From NCBI GenBank assembly GCA_001897525.1, contig MKTB01000017.1:310001-374000 (forward strand): a DNA stretch of 64,000 nucleotides, written 5' to 3'. The position numbers were made by a program, and so were the translations under genes. The stretch is from Bacteroidetes bacterium 43-16 (GTDB lineage: Bacteria; Bacteroidota; Bacteroidia; Chitinophagales; Chitinophagaceae). Under the pieces are notes generated by a model. The model was not told the origin of the DNA. It saw only the letters and a list, made by a program, of their open reading frames with translations, and ran no database searches. Positions 57,551-64,000 of this stretch are shown here, piece by piece (the first letter of the stretch is position 1; each line of letters begins with the position of its first letter).

Positions 57551-60436
57551 TTGAATTATAAATTAGTACTCAAAATATTATTGCTGTCGTTGCTCTGCTT
57601 ATCAGGACGACAGGTACTGCTGGCCCAAACCGTAGTAATGGGCAAGGTATTGGATGAAACGGACCAGACACCGGTAGAAAGGGCCATCATAGTGATAGGC
57701 AAAGACACCGCCTACACCGACAGCCTCGGTGCCTTTATTGCTGTGAACAAAGAAAAGTCGAAGCAATTACTCATCCTGACCAATGACTATGCCCCACAGA
57801 CTGTTGCCCTTTCTGACAGTAATGAATATGCCTTAACGATTTTATTGTCGCAGGAAATTCAGAAATATGTCAAAGACAAAGACCTGAAAGGGAAAGATAT
57901 TGCCCATGCAGACCGCCTCAGCCAGCAAAGTAACGATACCAGCCACTTTACGGGTACGCAGGGCCGCTTTGCGGCTTATGTGCTCAATGCACAGACCAAA
58001 GAACCCCTGGACATTACCACCGTCTATATGAAAGAGTCTGAAGACGGTACCGCAAGTGACAGCACCGGCTACTTTGAGCTCCTGTTTGAAGGCAATCAGC
58101 AGACGATCACTCTGGATGCCCTCGGCTATTATGTAAAAGACACCCTTATCTATAGCATAGGCCAGGAAGCACCGGTCACCATCTACCTGGAGCCGCTCCC
58201 CGGCGAGCTGGATGGCGTGGTGGTCTATGGCAGGAAAAAGCGTTACCGCAACAAGAACAACCCGGCGGTGGCCCTGATGCGGAAAGTGATTGACCGCAAG
58301 CCCCAGAATAAAATGGTCTCTGATGAAGATGCAAAATATGAGGTCTATGATAAAATGGTGCTCTACATCAGCAATATCCCCAGGTTCATCACACGTAACT
58401 TCTTCTTAAGAAAAGTGCGCGTGATCTTTGAAAATGAAGATACCACCCTGATCGCCAAGCGCAAGCTGGTGCCCATGTATGTCAACGAGACCATTGCAGA
58501 TCACTATTACAGCAAATCAAAACAAAAAACAGGCAGCCAGCTGACTGCAGAAAAGCGTATCCGTTTTGACAGCAGGCTGGTCGAGAGCCGCAATATCAGC
58601 TCCTTCCTGGACCGCCTGTATGACCAGATCGATATTTATGATGATAAGATCAGGGTGCTGAACAACTTTTTCCTGAGTCCTATAGCACCGGCTGCACCTT
58701 CCTTTTATAAATTCTTTATTGTAGACACTACAGTTACAGACGGACAGCAGATCGTGCAGTTAAGGTTTGAACCCAGGAATACCAATGACTTCCTGTTTGA
58801 AGGCAGGATCTTTGTGACCCTGGGCCCCGACTATGCCGTTACCAAAGTGAACATGAAAGTGCCTAAAAAGACTCCTTTGAACTGGACCAGCGGCCTGGAC
58901 ATCAACCTGGGCTTTACCAAGCAGGAAAACGGGAAGTACTGGCAAACCAGCAGTAATTACCTGGTAAACTTCGGGCTGTTTAATTCCAAAAGAGGGGTAG
59001 TAGGGCTCCGGTATGTGAATAAATCGAACTACCAGGCCAACCCGGTCATTCCCGATACCGTATTTGCCGTAAAGCAGCAAACCATTGATGCCGCAGATAC
59101 TTTACACGAGCAGCCAGATGCCTTCTGGGAGGCAGAAAGACCTTTCCCGCTGAGCTTCCCGGAACTCAAGGCTTACCGGAATATAGATTCACTGAGGAAT
59201 ACCCGTATGTACAAAAACATGATGAAAACCATGTTCATTGTCGCAACAGGTCATGTGCCTACTAAATATATTGAATTCGGCAGTATCTATGATGTGGTTT
59301 CCTATAACCCTATAGAGGGTGTAAAGTTCAGGGCAGGGGCCAGGTCCAATATTACTACTATCCCCAACCTCTTCCTCCAGGGCTATGCCAGCTATGGATT
59401 AAGGGATAAGCGCCTGAAATATTATGCCGGTGCCACGATTGCCTTAAATGGCAAATACGCATTCGGCTTCCCCAGGCATAATGTAAGCCTGAGCTACCAG
59501 TACGATGTGCGCTCTCCGGGGCAGCAACTCGGGTTTGTGACCGCCGAGAAACCCGTAGACCTGATCCGCAGGGGAGACAATAACCGCTACCTGTACAATC
59601 GCCTATTTACCTTACTGTACACGAAAGAATTCCAGAACAGGATGACCCTCAACTTCGGCTTTAACAACTGGCAGCAGGAAGCTGCGGGCAGCCTGTATTT
59701 TGAACGGCCCAACGGCGATACTGTCCGTAACCTGACGACAAACGAATTCAGTGTCAACTGGCGCTTCTCTCCGGGAGAAAAGTTTATACAGAACAGGCGG
59801 CAAAGGTCTTATATGGAAAACCAGGCCTGGGTCTTCAACATGAAGCTTACAGCAGGCTTTAATGATGGCTATGCCGACCATATTGTGAACTACCAGAAGC
59901 TGGAAGCTAAGATCGAAAAACGATTTTTCTTCCCTCCCTTTGGACAGGCTTATGTATTCATGACGGGTGGTTACCTGCTGGGCGAGGTGCCTTATCCTTA
60001 CCTGTTCATCCCGCAGGCCAACCAGAGCTATCGCTACAGCATAGGCTCCTACAACCTGATGAATTTCATGGAATTTGCCTCAGACCGTTATGTGGGGCTT
60101 ACCATCGATTACCATATGAAAGGATTCCTGCTGAACCGCATTCCCCTGGTCAAAAAAATGTACCTCAGGGAAGTGGCCAGCTTTAAAGTCTTGTATGGCG
60201 ATATCCGTAAGAATAACCTGCCGCAAAACAATATGGACTTATTGCAATTCCCGGTCAATGACAAAGGAGAGAGTATTGTGAACACTTTTGGCCGCGAACC
60301 CTATATAGAAGCATCTGTAGGGGTAGAAAATGTATTTAAGATCCTGCGTATAGATTTTGTCAAACGCTTTACCTATAACGATCTTCCCCTGGCTGCGCCC
60401 TGGGGGATCCGCTTTAGTTTCGGGGCCGATTTTTAG
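57551..60436 (+). CDS. DUF5686 and carboxypeptidase-like regulatory domain outer-membrane protein (TTG start)
   Basis: This 961-residue protein begins at TTG 57551, one base after the PAP2 stop. No ATG lies before the signal peptide (YKLVLKILLLSLLCLSGRQVLLAQ), so TTG is very likely used. Two carboxypeptidase-like regulatory domains follow (residues 26-100 and 135-220). The DUF5686 domain starts at RYRNKNNPAVALMRKVIDRK and continues as a large predicted beta-barrel to the end (IRFSFGADF, aromatic terminus). Members are outer-membrane proteins of unknown role. It is the last gene of the envelope string. Confidence 0.9.
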   Translation: MNYKLVLKILLLSLLCLSGRQVLLAQTVVMGKVLDETDQTPVERAIIVIGKDTAYTDSLGAFIAVNKEKSKQLLILTNDYAPQTVALSDSNEYALTILLSQEIQKYVKDKDLKGKDIAHADRLSQQSNDTSHFTGTQGRFAAYVLNAQTKEPLDITTVYMKESEDGTASDSTGYFELLFEGNQQTITLDALGYYVKDTLIYSIGQEAPVTIYLEPLPGELDGVVVYGRKKRYRNKNNPAVALMRKVIDRKPQNKMVSDEDAKYEVYDKMVLYISNIPRFITRNFFLRKVRVIFENEDTTLIAKRKLVPMYVNETIADHYYSKSKQKTGSQLTAEKRIRFDSRLVESRNISSFLDRLYDQIDIYDDKIRVLNNFFLSPIAPAAPSFYKFFIVDTTVTDGQQIVQLRFEPRNTNDFLFEGRIFVTLGPDYAVTKVNMKVPKKTPLNWTSGLDINLGFTKQENGKYWQTSSNYLVNFGLFNSKRGVVGLRYVNKSNYQANPVIPDTVFAVKQQTIDAADTLHEQPDAFWEAERPFPLSFPELKAYRNIDSLRNTRMYKNMMKTMFIVATGHVPTKYIEFGSIYDVVSYNPIEGVKFRAGARSNITTIPNLFLQGYASYGLRDKRLKYYAGATIALNGKYAFGFPRHNVSLSYQYDVRSPGQQLGFVTAEKPVDLIRRGDNNRYLYNRLFTLLYTKEFQNRMTLNFGFNNWQQEAAGSLYFERPNGDTVRNLTTNEFSVNWRFSPGEKFIQNRRQRSYMENQAWVFNMKLTAGFNDGYADHIVNYQKLEAKIEKRFFFPPFGQAYVFMTGGYLLGEVPYPYLFIPQANQSYRYSIGSYNLMNFMEFASDRYVGLTIDYHMKGFLLNRIPLVKKMYLREVASFKVLYGDIRKNNLPQNNMDLLQFPVNDKGESIVNTFGREPYIEASVGVENVFKILRIDFVKRFTYNDLPLAAPWGIRFSFGADF

Positions 60437-60461
60437 ATCACAAAGCTTGCTGCTTTTGCCT

Positions 60462-60469
60462 TATCTTTG
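60462..60469 (+). promoter_or_regulatory. -7 box TATCTTTG before the small membrane protein gene
   Basis: The same octamer as at rpsT, 19 bases before the ATG at 60489. It supports that start over the ORF-track start at 60357, which lies inside the DUF5686 gene. Confidence 0.5.
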
Positions 60470-60488
60470 CCCAAAAAATTACACAATC

Positions 60489-60965
60489 ATGACAACAGGA
60501 ATGCTTCATCTACATAGCGTTTTACGCTATCTGGTATTGTTCTTTGCCCTTTGGGCCATTTTCAAATCCATGTCCGGAATGGGCGGCAATAAAGCTTTCA
60601 CCAAAGCAGACCAGAGACCGGGATTATTTTTTATGATCAGTATGGATGTGCAGCTCCTGGTAGGATTGATCTTATATTTCAGCGGTGGATTCGGCCTCAA
60701 CAGTATTAAGGAATTAGGTATGGGTGAAACCATGAAAAACAGCATTACGCGCTTCTTCGCCATTGAGCACCTTATCGGTATGCTGATTGCTTTAGTACTG
60801 GTACACATCGGTTATGCCACTACCAAGAAAGCTGAGGTAACGGACCAGAAAAAATTCAAAAAATCATTCTGGCTATACCTGATCGCATTAGTGGTGATCA
60901 TTGCCAGCATTCCATGGCCTTTCCGTGAAGTGGGCGCAGGCAGAACCTGGTTCCCGGGTATGTAA
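60489..60965 (+). CDS. Small cytochrome-B-like membrane protein
   Basis: The product is 158 residues from the ATG at 60489 (MTTGMLHLHSVLRYLVLFFALWAIF). It has four membrane segments with conserved histidines near their ends (LHLHSVLRY, FFAIEHLIGM and VLVHIGYATTK), and the end IPWPFREVGAGRTWFPGM. Similar Bacteroidota proteins are often labelled cytochrome B; the histidines might hold heme, but this is unproven. A strong terminator follows. Confidence 0.8.
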   Translation: MTTGMLHLHSVLRYLVLFFALWAIFKSMSGMGGNKAFTKADQRPGLFFMISMDVQLLVGLILYFSGGFGLNSIKELGMGETMKNSITRFFAIEHLIGMLIALVLVHIGYATTKKAEVTDQKKFKKSFWLYLIALVVIIASIPWPFREVGAGRTWFPGM

Positions 60966-60992
60966 GTTGACAACAACATTAGTTAAACATAC

Positions 60993-61035
60993 AATAAGGT
61001 ATAAAGATTTACACATCTTTATACCTTATTTTTTA
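60993..61035 (+). terminator. Terminator
   Basis: AATAAGGTATAAAGAT/ATCTTTATACCTTATT, a 16-base perfect stem with a six-base loop, followed by TTTTT. Confidence 0.93.
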
Positions 61036-61079
61036 GTCCAAATCAATATTTTTACGCCCAAATAAACCCGGTCCGAGCG

Positions 61080-61805
61080 ATGAAATATATCTATGTAATC
61101 TATGCCCTCCTGATTTTTGTTGCCCTCTTTTTGATTGTTTTACCTTTCGTTTTAGTATTCAGCCTGTTTGGCAACCGTGGCAGAAGGGCCAGCTGGTTTG
61201 CCGTTCGCATCTGGGCCTATATCTGGTTTGCCCTGGTAGGTATCTTTAACAGGAATATTTATGAAGCACAGCCGCAGCGCGGCAGGAACTATATTGTAGT
61301 GGCCAATCATTACTCCTACCTGGACACCCCGGTCATCTTCCGTGCCATTTCTTTCTTTGTGCGCCCCCTGGCTACTTATGAATATTCTAAAATACCCTTG
61401 TTTGGCTACCTGTATAAGCATCTTGCAGTCATTATCGACCGGGGCAATATGCAGAGTAAGTCGGATGGGGTAAAGATCCTGCGCCAGACCCTGAATGAAG
61501 GCAGCAGCATCTTTATCTTCCCCGAAGGCAGGTTCAACAAGACAGGCAAGATGCTCAATGAATTCTATGACGGTGCTTTTAAGATCGCGATACAGACCCA
61601 TACGCCCATTTTACCCTTATTATTCCTGGACACCAACGAAAGATGGAATAATATGAGCTTCTGGTCTTTTAAGCCCGGGAAGAACAGGGTGGTCTTTTTA
61701 CCGGAGATAGACCCGGCAGCTTATGATGGAAATGTGAAAGCATTAAAAGAAAAAGTACACCAGGAGATGGAATTTTATCTGAAAAAATACCAGGATTTTA
61801 AATAA
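61080..61805 (+). CDS. plsC: 1-acyl-sn-glycerol-3-phosphate acyltransferase
   Basis: This 241-residue membrane-bound enzyme adds the second acyl chain to lysophosphatidic acid. An N-terminal hydrophobic anchor (ALLIFVALFLIVLPFVLVFS) comes first. The acyltransferase motif NHYSYLD (HxxxxD) and the glycerol-phosphate-binding motif IFPEGRFNKTG are present. Some members of this family act on ornithine lipids instead, so the exact acceptor is not certain. Monocistronic, between a terminator and the long purF leader region. Confidence 0.9.
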   Translation: MKYIYVIYALLIFVALFLIVLPFVLVFSLFGNRGRRASWFAVRIWAYIWFALVGIFNRNIYEAQPQRGRNYIVVANHYSYLDTPVIFRAISFFVRPLATYEYSKIPLFGYLYKHLAVIIDRGNMQSKSDGVKILRQTLNEGSSIFIFPEGRFNKTGKMLNEFYDGAFKIAIQTHTPILPLLFLDTNERWNNMSFWSFKPGKNRVVFLPEIDPAAYDGNVKALKEKVHQEMEFYLKKYQDFK

Positions 61806-62131
61806 GATTTATTTATTAACATTTTCTTTATCCAATCCCCGTGTGTGTTGTAGAGGTTTTCCTCAATGTGTGGAATAAAGGTGTTGGCCAGATTAATATT
61901 TTGTCCTAAATTGCATTTATATTTTTTTGTTTTGTTTTTAGTTTAAAGAGGGTAGGGGTCGTTTTCGTATGATTCCTGCCTTTTTTAATTATATACCACA
62001 AAATTCCACACTTCCACTACTATTCCCCATATGTAACAAAAATAGCTAATGATTATAGGGCAATAAACAATACATAAATTAAGTATTTATGATTTTTTGC
62101 GGATAGTAAATTATTGTAACTTTGCAGCCTT
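61806..62131. other. Intergenic region upstream of purF
   Basis: About 325 bases with no gene. It has T-rich tracts, a widely spaced inverted repeat GTGTGGAAT (61868-61876)/ATTCCACAC (62003-62011), and a small palindrome CATAAAT-TAAGT-ATTTATG just before the promoter that could be an operator. I recognise no riboswitch; the predicted purF transcript has almost no leader to hold one. Confidence 0.45.
62096..62124 (+). promoter_or_regulatory. Promoter of purF (TTTG-N17-TAACTTTG)
   Basis: TTTG at 62096-62099 and TAACTTTG at 62117-62124 are 17 bases apart, close to the phylum consensus. Transcription should start near 62129, at most a few bases before the purF ATG at 62132. Confidence 0.65.
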
Positions 62132-63976
62132 ATGTCAGATGCTATTCTCCACGAATGTGGTCTTGCTTATGTAAGATTACGCAAGCCAATCTCTTATTAT
62201 TACAGAAAGTATGGTACCGCCTTTTATGGCCTGAACAAATTGTACTTGCTGATGGAAAAGCAGCACAACAGGGGCCAGGATGGTGCAGGTATCGCTACAC
62301 TGAAATTAAACGTTGAGCCGGGACACCCTTATGTTCATCGTTTACGCATCCCCGGATCCGGGGCCATTAAAGAAATCTTCAAAAACGTAAACCAGGAAGT
62401 GGAAGAGCTGGAAAAGCTCTACCCTGATCTGAAAACCCACCCGGGCCTGCTGAAAGGCTACCTGCGCTTCATGGGTGAGATCATGCTGGGCCACCTGAGA
62501 TACGGTACCCAGGGCAAAAACGAAGAGGCCTTCTGCCATCCTTTCGTGATGCCGGACATTAATCCTGCGCGTAACCTGACTATGGCCGGGAATTTCAACC
62601 TGGTGAATACGGATGAATTATTTTCAAGAGTAGGCGCTACTCCTTCTCCGCAAATGCGCGACAGTGACCTGGGCGCAATGATAGAGACGGTGCATCATTT
62701 CTTGTGTAAAGAAGAGACCTTAAGCCCTGAAAACCCGGATATGGTGAAAGTGCTGAAGCAGGCTGCCTCTACCTTTGACGGCGGATTTGTTTGCGGCGGA
62801 CTGGTGGGTAACGGTTCCAGCTTTGTGCTGAGAGACAAGCACGGCATACGCCCTGCCTATTATTATGTAGACGATGAGATCATCGTTGTTGCTTCTGAGC
62901 GTCCTGCTATACAGACTACCTTTAACCTGGGCATCGATGATGTGAAGGAACTGGAAGCCGGTCATGCTGTGATCGTAGACCCGGATGGTGCTTTCCAATA
63001 TGAACGCATCCTGGACGAAGCGCCTAAAACGGCCTGTAGCTTTGAAAGAATCTACTTCAGCCGTGGTTCAGATGCAGACATTTATAAAGAGCGTATTGCA
63101 TTAGGTGAGCAACTGGCACATGATGTATTGAAATCTATCAATTACGACCTTAAAAATACTATAGTATCCTTTATTCCGAACACTGCAGAGATCGCGTTCT
63201 ATGGCCTCATCAAAGGCCTGGAGACTTACCTGAAAGATGTACTGGTGGATAAGATCATCAAGAATAAAGATACCCTTACGGAAGAAGAGATGAGCGAGCT
63301 CATCCACCGCAGGGTTAAGATCGAGAAGATCGCCATTAAAGACGTTAAGCTAAGGACCTTCATTACGGAAGACAGCAGCCGGGATGAGATGGTGCAGCAC
63401 GTCTATGATATTACCTACGGTACCGTTCGTCCTCATGTAGACACTTTAGTGGTGATCGATGACAGTATTGTAAGGGGAACGACATTAAGAGAAAGCATCA
63501 TTACCATGCTGGACCGTCTGAAGCCTAAAAAGATCGTGATCGTGTCTTCTGCACCACAGATCCGCTACCCGGACTGTTATGGTATCGATATGAGCCGCAT
63601 GGGCGATTTCATTGCCTTCCAGGCCGCTGTTGCTTTGATCAAAGACCAGGGTAAAGAGGCTTTAATGGAAGAGGTATATGAATTGATCAAAAATGCTTCT
63701 GACGAGGACCTGCTGAAAGAGAACTATGTAAAACGTATCTATGAGCCGTTTACACCGGTTGAGATCAGTGCCAAGATCGCTGCTATGCTGAAGCAGGATT
63801 TCATTGAATCTGAAGTGGAGATCATTTACCAGTCTATTGAAGGCTTACATAAATCCTGCCCGAATAATACCGGGGATTGGTACTTTACCGGGAACTACCC
63901 GACCAAAGGGGGTAACCGTGTAGCCAACAGGGCCTTTTTAAATTATATGGAAAAGAAATCGGGCAGAGGCTATTAA
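62132..63976 (+). CDS. purF: Amidophosphoribosyltransferase (long Bacteroidota form)
   Basis: This 614-residue enzyme makes 5-phosphoribosylamine, the first step of purine synthesis. It starts MSDAILHECGLAYVRL. Cys9 is the expected glutaminase nucleophile after removal of a short propeptide, as in the Bacillus enzyme. Next come MEKQHNRGQDGAGIA and LGHLRYGTQGK for the Ntn-hydrolase domain, and VVIDDSIVRGTTLRES for the PRPP-binding loop. It is about 110-150 residues longer than E. coli or Bacillus PurF because of insertions, for example residues 330-430. The start is within a few bases of the predicted transcription start. Confidence 0.95.
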   Translation: MSDAILHECGLAYVRLRKPISYYYRKYGTAFYGLNKLYLLMEKQHNRGQDGAGIATLKLNVEPGHPYVHRLRIPGSGAIKEIFKNVNQEVEELEKLYPDLKTHPGLLKGYLRFMGEIMLGHLRYGTQGKNEEAFCHPFVMPDINPARNLTMAGNFNLVNTDELFSRVGATPSPQMRDSDLGAMIETVHHFLCKEETLSPENPDMVKVLKQAASTFDGGFVCGGLVGNGSSFVLRDKHGIRPAYYYVDDEIIVVASERPAIQTTFNLGIDDVKELEAGHAVIVDPDGAFQYERILDEAPKTACSFERIYFSRGSDADIYKERIALGEQLAHDVLKSINYDLKNTIVSFIPNTAEIAFYGLIKGLETYLKDVLVDKIIKNKDTLTEEEMSELIHRRVKIEKIAIKDVKLRTFITEDSSRDEMVQHVYDITYGTVRPHVDTLVVIDDSIVRGTTLRESIITMLDRLKPKKIVIVSSAPQIRYPDCYGIDMSRMGDFIAFQAAVALIKDQGKEALMEEVYELIKNASDEDLLKENYVKRIYEPFTPVEISAKIAAMLKQDFIESEVEIIYQSIEGLHKSCPNNTGDWYFTGNYPTKGGNRVANRAFLNYMEKKSGRGY

Positions 63977-64000
63977 GCTTATCCCGGTTCTGACATAAAA

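Noticed and set aside
60357-60488. Upstream start for the small cytochrome-B-like protein
   Set aside because: The extra 44 residues lie inside the DUF5686 gene and upstream of a -7 box at 60462.
61806-62131. Purine riboswitch upstream of purF
   Set aside because: No purine or PRPP riboswitch features seen, and the predicted transcript begins within a few bases of the ATG.
1-64000. tRNA or rRNA genes
   Set aside because: I looked in the intergenic stretches for cloverleaf-like GGTTCGAATCC-type T-arms and conserved rRNA segments and saw none.

Overview
The window looks like chromosomal DNA of a Bacteroidota bacterium, probably of the Chitinophagales/Chitinophagaceae kind. The evidence is the set of type IX secretion (T9SS) cargo proteins with type A and type B sorting domains, a carboxypeptidase-like-regulatory/TonB-receptor protein, a DUF5686 protein, DUF2851, a 1107-residue SecA, the long (614-residue) PurF, MqnD of the futalosine menaquinone route, and several matches to the Bacteroidota promoter box TAnnTTTG. 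Shine-Dalgarno sequences are mostly absent, as is usual in this phylum. No rRNA, tRNA, CRISPR array, prophage or intact insertion sequence was seen. One gene (bases 1-751) runs off the left edge.

Layout. 1-1.2 kb: two secreted proteins. 1.3-5.3 kb: imidazolonepropionase, an aldo/keto reductase, a heptanucleotide repeat block, an RmlD-type reductase and an MgtC-family membrane protein. 5.4-14.3 kb: PLP decarboxylase, TruB, a protein that is little more than a type B sorting domain, a Spy-like periplasmic protein, a UbiA-like membrane protein, ribosomal protein S20, DUF2851, a beta-barrel protein, DUF4256, an XRE regulator and an FMN reductase. 14.3-20.0 kb: a TPR histidine kinase/LuxR response-regulator pair and a large SBBP-repeat T9SS protein. 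20.1-21.6 kb: a small arsenic-response cluster (arsR, DUF6428, a tiny membrane ORF, thioredoxin-type arsC) with two ArsR-operator-like dyads. 21.7-25.6 kb: a TraB/GumN-like protein, a small unknown, an IS256-family transposase remnant, and an isolated batB-batC pair. 25.8-35.0 kb: housekeeping genes (acs, def, secA, zapA, ftsY). 35-42 kb: TonB-receptor-like protein, mqnD, cmk, and a large type B T9SS protein with internal repeats. 42.4-52.4 kb: citrate synthase and an aconitase, both of mitochondrial type, then an AcnB-type aconitase, interleaved with secreted proteins. 52.8-64 kb: DoxX, YchF, a close-packed envelope gene string (degenerate alpha/beta hydrolase, glycosyltransferase, unknown, PAP2, DUF5686), a small membrane protein, PlsC and PurF.

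How the genes fit together. The TCA genes (gltA, acn, acnB) and acs suggest aerobic acetate/citrate metabolism. mqnD feeds menaquinone for respiration. secA and ftsY are general export factors that deliver the many Sec-dependent T9SS cargoes to the periplasm. Most convergent gene pairs are separated by strong, near-perfect hairpins that should terminate transcription in both directions.

I did not find a clearly new multi-gene defence or biosynthetic system. The most unusual items are the heptanucleotide arrays that begin exactly at stop codons, the IS256 remnant sitting where the rest of the bat operon would be, the stand-alone T9SS sorting domain, the arsenic cluster with its tiny ORF and paired operators, the catalytically dead hydrolase, and the near-leaderless purF.
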